NCBI GenBank assembly: GCA_963920525.1
Contig: OY986435.1
Coordinates: 177,104,266 to 177,168,265 of the forward strand
Length of the DNA: 64,000 bases
Direction of reading: 5' to 3'
From: Dichetophora obliterata
Lineage: Eukaryota; Arthropoda; Insecta; Diptera; Sciomyzidae
Shown: one piece after another, positions 1 to 11,433 of the stretch
Layout of the letters: every line of letters begins with the position of its first letter
Numbering within the stretch: position 1 is the first letter of the stretch
The notes under the pieces: model-generated
What the model saw: only the letters and a program-made list of their open reading frames with translations
The model's database searches: none
What the model was told of the DNA's origin: nothing
Position numbers and translations under genes: made by a program

Positions 1-1230
1 AAATGTCTTTAACTCTTTTCACTTCGATTGTTGAAATTTCCTAAGAAATTTTAAAAGACCTAAGGCCTTCAAAAATCTCTGTGGAAATTTAAAAAAAAAC
101 AAAAATTAGTTTGATTCAGTAAAGCTTCCCCTTATCCCATACCTATCTACGGCGTTGGACTCAGGCCAGTTTTGATACATATCAGCTACTTTATGCACAC
201 AATATATTACCCCTTTTCCATAAGGCAAGTTTTCTAGACTTGCAAGTTGAAAATACAAAGGAAAGAACAGCACAGCATCAAACAAAGAACAGCACAGAAG
301 AAAACTTGCCAGTATAAACTTGCGGCTGTGCAAATAATCGCCTAAAAGTACGAAAATGAACAATCATTTTCGCAGTTTGCAGTTTTGGGTAATTGCTCAT
401 TTTGGGTTTGGGCAATTGTAAATTGTCGTATTATGGTCCAAATATGTTCGCGTAACACAACGCAAGGTGGCCGTAGCAAATGGAGGATTGCACGTAGATA
501 ATTTCGTGTTGATTATGCAGACGTACATATACTTAAAAAACTTCAACCCAGCTGCTTTTGTAAGATGGTTTTTAACTGGCGGCAAATCTTATCTTTATTA
601 CGCAAGCGTAAATTTTGTACGGCGTAAGGCTTTTTCAGTAAAAGTCCAATCTTAATAAATTTAGTATGGTTTGGTAGGCTTAGACCTATAGATGTGCAAG
701 CTGGACTTTTTATTTCTTAAAAATTTATATTTTTTAAGTTATAGCGAGTTAAAGTTTGCATATAATTGTTGTCAATTGTGTATCAACAAATTTTGTATCT
801 TTTATTTTAGCAGAGCTGTTATCATCCAAAGTTAGAATTTAGAAAAAACCTGTTGATTAAGTGTATTTTTACATGAAAAACAGACATTTTAAATTTGGAC
901 GATTACAGCTCCGCTAAAACAAAAGATACAAAATTTGTTGATATTTCGTTTGATAATCTCAAAATTTTAGTTATGCTACAACACATGACACGATAGTGGT
1001 TGATGTATTGATGGAAAATTTGATAATTTTTCTAAAATACAAAATATTATTTTTATTTTATGGTGAGTGCTTTAATATTCAATAATACTTTACACTTGCC
1101 AAAAACGTAAAACACCCTGTATCTGGAAAATTTTACACAAATTTGTAGACAAGTATTGTTTATACAAGCATGTGTGAACAAAATAGTACTGCTATTATTT
1201 TGACCACAGCTGTATATAAAAATGGATAAA
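1..1230. other. Gene-free AT-rich stretch with repeat debris
   Basis: No convincing coding exon is visible. Open frames here are short, AT-driven and have no recognisable domain. Part of the stretch (471-570) is a repeat with an inverted partner at 7365-7458. The text around 330-430 (words like AACAATC and GGGCAATTG) recurs near 7790-7840, so this is transposon-derived DNA of the same family. Confidence 0.5.
471..570. repeat. Dispersed repeat, inverted copy at 7365-7458
   Basis: The block starting CCGTAGCAAATGG and continuing through GCACGTAGATAATTTCGTG and AGCTGCTTTTG matches the reverse complement of 7365-7458 with roughly ten differences over about 90 bp by eye. It is probably part of one non-autonomous transposon family. 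The family is not identified. Confidence 0.65.
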
Positions 1231-1239
1231 TGTGGGTAT

Positions 1240-2608
1240 GTGGCTATATCACGTATAGAATCCAAAACCGCTTTACCGATCTTTATGAAATTTTCAAAAA
1301 AAACTGAAACCACATTTTGAGAATGTTGCTGTGAGGTTGGGTAACGATTGGACAAGGGGTCATGGTATCTCCCATACAAGCCAAATTTGCGCTATCGACC
1401 ACAAACAAAAAAAGGGCATATCAGACGGTTTTGATCGTTAAAAAAATAAAATTTAGTTATTTTGTTTAGTTATTGTCGGTAACTGTAAAAAATGGGTGTT
1501 TTCGCAATTTACAAACGCCTACTTTTTCGAAATCATGGCAATTCTGGAGCTCTACATATTTTTATAGTGAAACTTGCTGTGTAGGTGCTCCGAGAGGCGG
1601 TCACTATATTTAAATTTTTCACGCCTACTTTTACCGCCCACAAATCTATTTGTATAAATAAAAACCAAAACGATGTATGCATGTGTGTGTGATGCCTATA
1701 GACTACAAAACTACTGAACCGATTGACCTGAAATTTTGGTCGACTTTTTTCAGGTACGAGATGGTTGAGGGAAAAAAAAAGTGGCCACATCTCCCTTTTA
1801 ACGCCCCCAAATCAATAAAAATGCTAGATTTCAGTCGGTTTGGGTCGTGTAAGGCTAAAATTTAGTAATTTGGTTGGTATAGTTACTGTCAGCAACTGTA
1901 CTAAAAGTTGGTTTCCATGCCACCTTTTTCCGCCCACAAATCGGTAAAAATGCTATATTTCAAGAAGTTTTGGCCATATAAGACTAACATTTGGTACTTA
2001 AGTTTGTATGGTTATTTTTGGCAACTGTACTAAAAATGGACGTTATCGCTATATATCCACACCCACTTTTTGAGAAATCATTAAAATTGACTACTGGGTC
2101 GATTGAGCTTAAATGTTGGCTTAACTTGTATGGTTACTGTCAGCAACTGTACTAAAAATTTGTTTCCACGCGCCCTTTTACCGCCCACAAGCCAATGAAA
2201 ATGTTTTATTTCAACGGTTTGGGTCGTATTAAACAAAAATTTTGTAATTTAGTTCATATGGTTACTCTCGGCAAGTGCACTAAAAATGGGCCTGTCGTAC
2301 TTTAGTTAAACTCACTTTTCAAGGGGTCAGCGTGGAGTGAAGCAAAGTGCGCCAGGCTTAAGCTAAATTGAGCTGAAAATTTTGCAGTCGATTTGTTTCG
2401 AGTACGAGATGGTTTAAGGGGAATTTTACCTCTTACAAAACAACAAAAATGCTATATTTCGCACGGTTTTGATCGTATTAGCATAAAATTTGGTCTACTT
2501 TCGGCAGCTATACTGAAAATGGTGAATATATTTGGCACTTCTTGACATTTTCGTATATAGCAGTAAAGCGGTCTGTGTGGCAGAACAACGTCTGCCGGGG
2601 AGTACTAG
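1240..2608 (+). mobile_element. Non-autonomous Helitron-like element (3' end resolved)
   Basis: The right end has Helitron 3' anatomy on the plus strand: a hairpin with 6-bp arms GGCAGA/TCTGCC (2579-2596), 8 nt, then CTAG (2605-2608) followed by T. Inside, a diverged module recurs several times (about 1390-1500, 1790-1910, 1920-2040, 2165-2290, 2420-2520), each with words like ACCGCCCACAA, AATGCTATATTTC and GCAACTGTACTAAAAATGG. The last 230 bp match 11434-11750 in inverted orientation. No coding sequence is recognisable. The 5' boundary is not determined and 1240 is only where the module-like sequence begins. Confidence 0.6.
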
Positions 2609-2639
2609 TTAAACTTATAAAAGTTACAAACAAAGTAAA

Positions 2640-2718
2640 ACATAACTAAAAGTAATAGTTGTTATCTATTTTTAACAACTATTACTAAATAGTTAACAAC
2701 TATTACTTTTAGTTATGT
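2640..2718. repeat. Perfect 25-bp inverted repeat (hairpin)
   Basis: The arm from 2640 (ACATAACTAAAAGTAATAG...) is the exact reverse complement of 2694-2718 (...CTATTACTTTTAGTTATGT). The 29-nt spacer carries another copy of the word TAACAACTATTACT. It lies just downstream of the Helitron 3' end and has no gene. Confidence 0.85.
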
Positions 2719-3108
2719 TACTATAACTTAAACTTAAAAACATAACACAAAACGTAACTTTTATTCATTTTAAAGGAACATTAGATTTTTTAAATCTGTA
2801 ATCTATATATTAATACGCAAACAAAAAGTTTGTGTTCCCTTTTTTTCTATGTTACCTTCAACATATTCACATAATACTTATATCGATGGATAGGTATTTT
2901 CGAGTAGATTTGCACAATATAATTTTTATTCATATATGTTGTCATTAAGACAGGTAAAACTGAGCAAATGTAAAACGCTTTTTTTACCAATGGGACAATA
3001 AGAAACTACAAAGTGACAAAGCTCTGTTGAACATCGCTGCTGTAGCTTACAAAAGCAAGAGTAGAATGCGGAAGTGACGCAAACATTTAAAAAGAGCTGA
3101 GTAGCATT

Positions 3109-3131
3109 ATTGTTGTTGTTGTTGTTGTTGC
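3109..3131 (+). repeat. (TTG)n microsatellite
   Basis: About seven tandem TTG triplets. No coding context is seen on either strand around it, so this looks like an ordinary simple repeat. Confidence 0.85.
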
Positions 3132-3860
3132 TTTCTCTTAATTTCTCTCAGCGTTAAAAAAACAGTTAAACTGCTGCTTGATGCATTGAACACATTGACG
3201 ACGACAGCAACAGTGCGTCAAATGTAAAATTATTTTTACATGCTTTTCTTATGGAGGTGAATGTGGTGAAAATGTTGCAACGACAGTGAGTGATTGCAAC
3301 AAAGTCGCTGTCGTCGGTTTAGAATTTTTTCCTAATTTGACGTGCGACAACAGAGTAATATAAGTGTTTGTGTATACGTGAATGAAACAATCTAATGATA
3401 CTTCCAGATTGTTGTTTCTTTCTTCATGTTGTTTCGCACTGTTGCAGTCGTCGTCAATGTGTTCAGTACATGATTCATATAACACTTGACGCCAAGCCAT
3501 TGATCATGGCAGAATAATGAAGTAGGGTAAGTAGCTTTGACAAGACCTATCGTTAATGTCAAAATCATAAAATATAGTGCTGCCATATCACAAAATAAAA
3601 TCCAATGAAAAATCCATACTTTTTCTTGGCGTTTCTGATGAAATCCTTTACTAGCAGTACTTCAAAACGGGGAAGTACAAGTTTTTTGTTTTAGGCAAGC
3701 TTGAAGCAGCATTATTCTGCGAAATATTTTTGTATGTTATAATCCAGCTTGAGCCTTCCATTTCAAATTTATTCTTGGTCTTATAAGCGTGTATTTGTGT
3801 TTTTCATAGAGAATTTTGTGTAAAGTTACATATATTTTAATAACTTTTAAAATTATAAAA

Positions 3861-5246
3861 ATGGCAAAAAGAAGTTATGCAATTTGTCAGACAACGGCAC
3901 TTTGGAATGAATTCAAAGAAAGTCTTAGTGAGGATTTCGTTAGAGATGGTCATAACGAAAACATATCATTCAATCGAGCGCAGTTTTAAGATATTCAAGA
4001 TATATTGAATACACATAATATAGCATGTACTTTGATCGGTTTGCCTGTACCAGCAGCATTACCAGAGCATGATGACACAGATCTTTTTGATCCTTTAGAT
4101 GGAGATTTTCTTTTTAATGAAATTTCTAGAAGTGCTAATAATGAACAGTGTGATGTTATTGATCGTATCATACGTGAAGTTCAGTATAACGATACAAGGT
4201 CAAATGTATTTTGTTTGACATCCCATGGTTGCGGTAAAACTTTTACTCAAACTGCTATCATTCATAAACTAAATTCTCTTAATCTAAAATGTATTACAAC
4301 TGCGTTGAGCGGAATTGCTTCAAGATTGTTTATTGGAGGAAGGACTTTTCATAATACTTTTAAGTTGCCAATTAAAATTATGGAAAACACTATACCCAAT
4401 ATCAAAGAAATTAGTAGCTATGCTAATTACATAAATTCGCCGTCGTTGCTTTTAATTGATGAAGTTTCCATGTGTCCGCTTCAAGTAATGATATGCATAT
4501 ATACTTTGTTGAAAGATATATGTGTCAATCCAGAAAATAAAAATAAGCCTTTTGGAGGAAAAACCGTACTTATGTGTGGCGATTTTCGTCAAATATTACC
4601 TGTTGTCCCTCATGGAACGCATGCAATATTAATTGAAAATTGTGTTACGGGTTGGAGCGAATTTCCCTATTTTCATCATGTCACTTTGTCTTAAAATATG
4701 AGAGCACTTCCAGAAGAAATTCAATTCGCTGAATTTCTAAAGAAGATAGGCAATGGCGAAGCCACTCAATTCCCACTGTATGGCGAAGATGTTATCGTAA
4801 TACCGCAAAATTTAGTAGGTAATGAATCTAACATATTAAATGAGACTTATGGGGACATCAATGAAAATCTTTTATCGGAACGAAAGTTGAAGTCTGTTGT
4901 GTTAGCACCTACTAACGAAGATTGGAATCTAATAAACAACGATGTGCTCAATCGTATTGTTGGTGATAAAAAAATTTATCACAGTTACGATAAAATTACT
5001 TGTGATAATGAAGCTGAGGCAAGCAATTATCCTGTGGAATTTTTGAATTCATTATCTGTTAGTGGCTTGCCACCACATAAATTAGAACTTAAAGTAAATG
5101 GCATTGTTTTATTAATAAGGAATGTGAATACGAAGGAAGCATTGGTAAACGGCACTAGAATGCGCGTAAAAATATTACATAATAATGCTATCGATTGGGA
5201 AGTATTGACAGGAATCGCTCACAGCAAGCGAATAGCATTTGGCTAA
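3861..5246 (+). pseudogene. Helitron Pif1-like helicase, C-terminal part, broken
   Basis: A single reading frame from ATG 3861 is interrupted by TAA codons at 3987-3989 and 4692-4694 and ends at 5246. It encodes the Pif1-type SF1 helicase domain of a Helitron RepHel protein, which in active elements unwinds DNA during rolling-circle transposition. Visible motifs are a Walker A-like SHGCGKTF (about 4225), Walker B LLLIDEVSM (about 4450), GDFRQILPVV (about 4580), an NMRALP block just after the second stop, and the late motif YPVEFLNSLSVSGLPPHKLELK typical of Helitron helicases (shortened here to YPVEFLNS...GLPPHKL). The usual final block with the NKSQGQ-type motif is missing, so the C-terminus is truncated, and no Rep nuclease part is seen upstream. 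It is on the same strand as the Helitron 3' end at 5592-5622 and probably belongs to that copy. Clearly non-functional. Confidence 0.85.
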
Positions 5247-5591
5247 CGATGAAAGGGTGTTTACAAAAAATATAGTTTATACTGAAATTTTAAATCATTA
5301 ATTTATTTATTTAATATGGAATTATCTTATATCTTGATTTATTTGTAATACTTTTATACCGTTTATTTACTTTTACTTACTTATTTACTTTACTTTTAAT
5401 TTATTTATTTACTTTAAATGATTATTATATGTAGAAAAAATTTTTGTTATTGACGCATATATGCTTCCTTTTTTGTCCTTTACCACTATTTTCCTCATAG
5501 CGTCAAGGTAAGCATTAAAAATTTCCATGCAAACTAATAACAATTCATTATGTGAAAAACAACTTGGGTTTCGTTACCTTACAGAAATAGA

Positions 5592-5622
5592 TGGCCGAAT
5601 TTCGGCCACAGGCGATACTAGT
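5592..5622 (+). repeat. Helitron 3' terminus (hairpin + CTAG|T)
   Basis: TGGCCGAA / TTCGGCCA form an 8-bp perfect stem (5592-5608). Nine nucleotides later comes CTAG (5618-5621), followed by T. This is the canonical Helitron 3' end inserted between A and T. It lies 370 bp downstream of the broken helicase on the same strand. Confidence 0.8.
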
Positions 5623-6780
5623 TATAATAAATACAGTAACATTTAAATACATTTTACAGACACTTTAAGTTTGTTTTCACCCATTAATGACAACGTGTGA
5701 TATGTGCGCGATGAAAGCATTTTCAAAAATTCGCAGCCACTATAAAGCTTTTGTTCCAACAGTGTGAGAGAGTCAAAATATGCTTTTTCCATAAAAATTC
5801 TAGAATTTACCTTTAAAGCCTTTTTGTTTATTTTTTCCAGCTAGTTTTAAGTGCAGTATTTCAAAGAAAAGTGAATAATTCTACTTAGGTGAGTTTTCTA
5901 TAAACATCAAAAAGAAAGAAAATATAATTAAAAAATGCATTAGGTTAGAGTTGAACGGCTGCGCTACGAAATGAAAATTTTACAATTTCTAATTTTTTGC
6001 AATTTTTAAATTTTTTATTATTTCTTTACTTACTTATTTTTTTTATTTCTTTACTTACTTCTTTACCCTTATATGTTTATGATCTTATACGTTTACATAC
6101 TTCCAACCCAAAACCATTGAATTTTTTCTTAAACTTCAGAGTTTTCCGTCTAACATTAATACAAATTGATGCCGAAAATTTCTAAAAATAAACTCAACGA
6201 GTTTTGGTAGTGAGCATTAATGGGTTAAGCTGTATACACTCGCCTCAAATAAGGCTGCGCACTGGCTCACTTCGAAATTAGATTCCTTAAAACAGTTTTT
6301 TATTTGCAAGTGTTGTAAGCGCAAAGTCTTAACAAATTATGTAAATAAATTTTTTATTGATGAGTACATTTTTTTACCATTCCAACATTTTTGACATAAA
6401 ATTGAAAAAAAGATAAATCTACGAAAATTCTGTGATATTCTTAAAAATCCGTAGATTTACCTTACTTTGCCAATGCTATCCGTTTATCTGTGCAAGGCTT
6501 AAATATCAGTAGAAATCCGTAATTTCCATGTAGTTGGCACCACTGGCTAAAACTATGAACTGATATCAAATATCAAAGTGATACTGGAATGATTTCTTAC
6601 AGTTGAAAAAAGATCTCTAAACTGTTGATCGGAAAATTTTTTAATTTTTAAAAATTTATACAAAAATTAAATAAAAAATACAGCGATCATTGCAAAAAGG
6701 CCAAAATTAATTTAATTTCAATTTTGATCAGTTGAAAATCTATTCAATAGCTTAAAATAAAATCTTGGTATGTTTGATTT
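5623..6780. other. Gene-free AT-rich stretch, (TTTA)-type simple sequence
   Basis: No gene seen. The stretch 6003-6065 is built of TTTA/CTTA-type simple sequence whose hydrophobic translation is compositional only. It probably lies inside or between Helitron copies, since the next CTAG terminus is at 6807-6810. Confidence 0.45.
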
Positions 6781-6811
6781 TGGCGTTTAAACGCCACACG
6801 ATTTTACTAGT
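6781..6811 (+). repeat. Second Helitron 3' terminus (palindrome + CTAG|T)
   Basis: A 16-bp perfect palindrome TGGCGTTTAAACGCCA (6781-6796) is followed after 10 nt by CTAG (6807-6810) and then T. The layout is the same as at 5592-5622 with a different stem sequence, so this is a different Helitron family or subfamily. A new inverted repeat begins immediately after it at 6811. Confidence 0.75.
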
Positions 6812-7560
6812 TATATTTATTAGCAAATTTACCACAATTAAAAACAAAAGACAGAACAAAAAAATAATTTTGGGTTGAAAGACACAATTTATCATCAAAT
6901 TAACCGCGCATAAGCCGTTGCTATGAAAATGCAGCTATCACCTGGGTTGTCACTTGAAAATTTAAAATAGTGTAGAATCCAAAAGAGTGTTATGGTCCAA
7001 TTATCCAGGTGGCCGCAGCAAATGCCACGTGAACTTCTGTTGTATGGGCTTTGTGTGTATTTGGTTATGCACCACGTAACGAAGCTTAGAACAGTATAGA
7101 TAAAAACAGAATCTTATCTCACAACCTTAAGATAAACGTATAACAAATAAAAAGTTTAATTTCATCATGAACTTACGTCGGCTCTACGGTCTTGTGACAG
7201 CCAGTGTTGTCACACTATCGCATTTTCATATTTTTGTGCGGTAAATTTTGCTGATAAATTGTGTCTTCAAACTCACAATTCTTGTTTTGTTCTGTATTTT
7301 TTTTAGTGCGGTAAATTTGTTAATAAATATAATTTGCCGCCAATTAAAAACATATTACTTCTTGTAAACAAAAGCAGCTGAGCTGAATTTTTTTAAGTAG
7401 ATGAACGTCTGCATAATAAACACGAAATTATCTACGTGCAATACGCCATTTGCTACGGTCACAAGACCGTAGAGCGACGTAAGTTCAAAATGAAATTTAA
7501 ATTTTTATTTGTTATATGTTTGTCTTAAAGTTGTGAGATAAGATTCTGTTTTTATATATA
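6811..7560. repeat. Interleaved inverted repeats (MITE-like)
   Basis: Two inverted pairs interlock. 6811-6906 pairs with 7236-7331 (shared words TTTATTA.CAAATTTACC and GACACAATTTATC). 7089-7196 pairs with 7458-7560 (shared AACAGAATCTTATCTCACAA and CTACGGTCTTGTGAC). The first pair's right arm sits inside the second pair. No coding sequence is present. The pattern suggests one palindromic element inserted into another. Confidence 0.6.
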
Positions 7561-7569
7561 TTTTTCTAA

Positions 7570-8105
7570 GCTTCCTTGCGTGGTGCATAACCAGATACAA
7601 ACAAAGCCACCTTGCGTTGCGTTACGCATTTATCGTTATGGGAAAGCACGCATTTATCACAAAATCGTGGCTACGTTGGACACCTACATTTACCAACATA
7701 TGCTTGATTTTGTAAACTGCCCGCATCAAACGCACCTCTACGCACGTAAAACATTTGTCGTGTCTACGCTGGACACGGAGTTAGTCTGTGCGAACAATCG
7801 CCCAAGTTGCAATCGCCCAAATGTACGGAAATGAACAATCGCCCAATAAAAATGGCAAAATGTTTGTTGTATCTTCTTTCTTTCGATGCAAATATCTCCA
7901 CTTTATATAATTCTATAGTAAATTAAGATTATTGAATTGATTTAAATACACTTGTATTAGTTAAGCCGTTAGGTCTTCATTTAAGTTTTAAATCTCCTTT
8001 TGAAAAAGTCCTAAAAAATTCACTTGGTGCTTGCTTTTTTACACCAATTCAGTTTTATTAAAACTGATCACTTTAATCAATACATATTTGGATTCAATTT
8101 CAGAA
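7570..8105. other. Gene-free stretch, repeat remnants
   Basis: No convincing exon. The words CGCCCAA / AACAATCGCCC near 7790-7840 resemble text at 330-430 near the window start. The apparent frame 7580-7834 has no domain and is made of repeat sequence. Confidence 0.45.
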
Positions 8106-8109
8106 ATTT

Positions 8110-8400
8110 TTTAAAATAGCAACTTTTTGCTTGTCACAAATGTCACAGCACAAAATATTAATGTCAAAATTATTTTATTTTGTATGTTGGTATTACTAGA
8201 GAGCAGAATGCAGACCCGTCGAATTTCACAGGTCAGAAAATTCTGCATTTGTTGTATTTTTGTGGTCAACATTTTCGGGAAAAGAACACGATTTATTTTG
8301 AGGTCAACATTTTTATTTAGAAAAGAACAAAAAAAATGTATAACTCTTAAAGCAGTCAGAAAAAATGCAGACTTTTTTCCAGAAAAGAATGTGCTATAAA
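8110..8400 (+). repeat. Dispersed repeat, inverted copy at 49490-49800
   Basis: The block with GAGAGCAGAATGCAGAC, AAAAATGCAGACTTTTTTCC and TTCCAGAAAAGAATGTGC corresponds to 49490-49800 on the other strand (GTCTGCATT/GATCTGCATTCTGCCC, AAATTCTGCATTTTTTCTGCC). The copies are diverged with indels. No TIR or TSD was worked out. No coding capacity. Confidence 0.6.
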
Positions 8401-8409
8401 TAAAATAGT

Positions 8410-9312
8410 ATGTGATTAATTGCTGCCTACATGAGGATATTTATCCCATACACCTGACACGATTAAAAATGCAGAAATAATACCCAGTATTATTTAATTA
8501 TCTAAATTAAATATTTAAAAATAACAAATTTAAAAAAAAAAAATGGTATGTATGTTTTCTTATTATAAATCTCAGATCAGAGTTGCAACAACAAATTTTT
8601 ATTTAAAGCTTTAAATCATTTTGATGATTTTAAGATCACTTCTTGCCTCTTTCTTAAAAACGAATGACTCGTAAGTATTGCGGGCTTTAACCTTTAAAAT
8701 TTTTGAACACTTATTTTGTAATGATCTTCTCATACAAAAATGTATGTTAATTTAAAAATGTTCAAACTGGTTTTGATTGGAATTCAGACACAATATAAGA
8801 AATCTTGATTTAAGTAATTCAATTTGTATAATGTTTATTAAGACTATTATTTACAAGACCAGAGCGAAAACAGAAAATTCTCAGAAAATCTCGGGGAAAG
8901 AATGGGTCTGTTCAGAAATGCATCACGATTTGCAGTATGCGCACAATTAGCATTTTTTAAGCGTCCAAATTGCAGCGTAAATTTTTTTGACTCCAATGAT
9001 GAGTGACGCTTGATAGAAAAATTACATTTTAGAATGTTTGGGGTTTTCAGTGCTGCAAAATTGTCTTTTTTCGAATATTTTGCTTGTGCTGCAAAGCAGT
9101 TTGCGCATCATGATGCATTTCCAAACAGACCCAATCTTCCATATGCTCATCGTATTCAAAACTTTACAAATTAGAGCACAAATTGAATAGATTGATAGGA
9201 CTGTAGGGTGTGTCAATACTGTCCGATGAAGTTCATAGTTTTTACTAATTATAACCTCGAGGTACACAAGAAAACCCATCTCAATATTTCTAAGAAATTT
9301 TAACCTTATACA
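8410..9312. other. Gene-free AT-rich stretch
   Basis: Nothing recognisable. The minus-strand frame at 9022-9354 has no domain and runs into the Tc1-like inverted repeat, so I do not treat it as a gene. Confidence 0.5.
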
Positions 9313-9409
9313 TACAGTGGGGAGCAAAACAAATACATGTTTGAGTAATAACAAAGCAAATCGAACAATTTTCTTTCCATTTATTCATTGTTTAATTCTT
9401 AACAAAATA

Positions 9410-10656
9410 AAGGGTGTTTTTTATAGAGTGATACAACTTTGAGTTGGCATCATTGCTTTATTTGACCACCTATTTAACAAGTGATAGTTGCTTTTTGTTA
9501 AGTTTGCTTTGACATTTTATTATGGGTCGACTTACACTAGAGCAATGCTTGCAAATTGTGGAAATTTTTAATCAAAATAATGGTTCTGTTCGTCAAACTT
9601 ATCGCGCATTTCGTCCATTTTATGGCGTACATAATCGTCCTTCAGAGCTGCTAATTCCAAAAAAAATAGATCGTTTTCGGAAAACATTTACTGTTACTGA
9701 TAATGTGCATCCCGTGAGACGCCGAACAGTTCGCACTGAAGAATCTGTATCCGCTGTACAGGAAAGCATTGAAGATGATCCTAATCAATCAATTCGTCGT
9801 CGTTCTCAGCAACTGGGGTTGTGTCCTTCCACTTTATGGAAGATTTTACGAAAATATCTTGGCTTAAAACCTTTCAAGATTAAACTTGTGCAGGAATTAA
9901 AGCCAAACGACCATCGTATGCGCCGCCAATTCGGCGAATGGGCTGAAGCACAAATTGATATTGATTTTGAATTTCCATGGAAAATTTTATTTTCCAATGA
10001 AGCCCATTTTTGGTTGAATGGGTACGTAAATAAACGGAATTGTCGTATTTGGAGTGATAAGAATCCACAGCTTTTGTCGAAACACCATTACATCCACAGA
10101 AAATTACTGTTTGGTGCGCTTTATGGGCTGGCGGAGTCATTGGCCCATATGTCTTCAAAAACGATGATGGTCAGAATGTTACTGTCAATGGTGAACGGTA
10201 TAAGAACATGATACGAAGTTTTTTCGTACCTGAATTAGCGGGCATTAATCTTGCTGATATGTGGTTCCAACAGGACGGAGCCACATGCCACACAGCGGGC
10301 ACTACAATTGATTTACTCAAGGAAACTTTTGATGAAAAAATTATTTCACGAAATGGCCCAATTAATTGGCCCCCAAGATCGTGTGATTTAACCCCATTGG
10401 ATTATTTTCTTTGGAAATCAGCATTTGAAGAGTTATCGGCGAGATACGGCCGCAAATGCTGCGAAAAGTTTGTGAAAATTGGTGTTCCAGATTGCGCCTT
10501 GTACGCGCCAGCCATAGCGGCCACGTGGCCGAAATCATATTTAAACATTAATGTCATAAAATTTTCTATCCAATACAGCCCGTTTCATTGATATTAAAAA
10601 TATATTACTATGTTTTATTATGATTCAAACTTGTATTACTCTATAAAAAAACCTTT
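9410..10656 (+). mobile_element. DD41D (rosa-type) mariner, inactive
   Basis: The element sits in a TA inside the left arm of the Tc1-like shell. Left end AAGGGTGTTTTTTATAGAG; right end, read inward on the minus strand, AAAAGGTTTTTTTATAGAG. These form imperfect terminal repeats of about 30 bp that continue into GTGATACAACTTTGA / GTAATACAAGTTTGA. TA lies on both sides (9408-9409, 10657-10658). It carries one broken transposase gene. A deletion derivative of the same family is at 61175-61821. Confidence 0.75.
9522..10591 (+). pseudogene. DD41D mariner transposase, frameshifted
   Basis: The frame starts at ATG 9522 with an HTH region (GRLTLEQCLQIVEIF, NNGSVRQTYRAFRPFYG) and then RRRSQQLGLCPSTLWKILRK. 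Near 10095-10100 it shifts frame, and the transposase continues in another frame past 10208 to 10591. Visible catalytic blocks are FSNEAHFWLNGYVNK, where the usual first Asp (SDE) is Asn, then FQQDGATCHT, and CDLTPLDYFLW. There are 41 residues between the second and third Asp, the spacing that defines the DD41D (rosa) group of IS630-Tc1-mariner. After YFLW the expected C-terminus is lost to a further indel. The frameshift and the D-to-N change make it inactive. A cut-and-paste DNA transposase in origin. Confidence 0.8.
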
Positions 10657-10880
10657 TAGTATAGAATACAAAACAAAAATGAATGAATTCAAAGAAAAAC
10701 AAAAATAAAACATAAACAACTCGTATGTACTCAATTTTGCACTTTTTATAAATAATATGCTTTGAGTAAAGTTTTTTCCATGAACCCCATATTTTTTGTG
10801 TTTTTAAACTGTGGAGTCTTTGACCGAAGTGAATCAAATTGTTTTTTCAAATTTCAATCCAATAACAGTTTTTAACCTAA

Positions 10881-11174
10881 CTAAACTGCAGATGTTGTCT
10901 CGAAACTTAGCATATTCCGGGGGTTTTCTTTGCGCAGAACCGCTATTTGGATGCCTTTGGTTATGCTGGCATAGCTTATCCTCTTTTTCTGTGGTTCTGG
11001 CTCGGGTAACTTAGCCCCTGGCACTGACCTACTATTACTTCCAGGAGCTATTCTGACCTTCTTACTCTCTGGACGTTGAGGAGGCGTTATCTCGCTGCAG
11101 CTCCTCTTCGTTGCCTTTGGTACCGGTGCTTCGCCAGCTTTACCCCGATGCTCTACCGCTTTTTCATGAGCTAC
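10881..11174 (-). pseudogene. Relic resembling a DUF4780 / non-LTR retrotransposon protein
   Basis: The minus strand is open for about 97 codons from 11174 to the TAG at 10881-10883. The peptide is Lys/Pro-rich at first (PVPKATKRSCSEITPPQRPE, SKKVRIAPGSN), then has QKKRISYASITKGIQIAVLRK. A basic, proline-rich linker followed by SYA..TKGI.IAVL resembles the start of the DUF4780 domain found in insect retrotransposon-related proteins. No start codon or full domain is present. Family assignment is from memory of the pattern and is tentative. It lies inside the Tc1-like shell next to a Helitron end. Confidence 0.4.
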
Positions 11175-11433
11175 TTAGGGTGCCATGCCCTGTTCCAGAT
11201 AGCGCAGATACCATCTTACACCTACTCTACTTAACCCGACTCTTAGTGGGTCGTCTAGCCCTCAATTCAATTCCTCATAAATGCAATTGGAAAAAATCGT
11301 CAATTCTATTACAGGAATGGTAATTTAAAGTTGAAATTGCAAATACTTTTTCATTGACTCAAAACTACTACCTTATTTATTATAAAACTATATTTGACGC
11401 AAACTGCCAGTCGGTTAATGAAATATTTATTAA

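Noticed and set aside
5997..6185. Hydrophobic 62-codon frame that could look like a membrane peptide
   Set aside because: It is made of TTTA/CTTA simple sequence. The hydrophobicity is compositional.
9806..10158. Minus-strand frames at 9806-10158
   Set aside because: Antisense shadows of the DD41D transposase.
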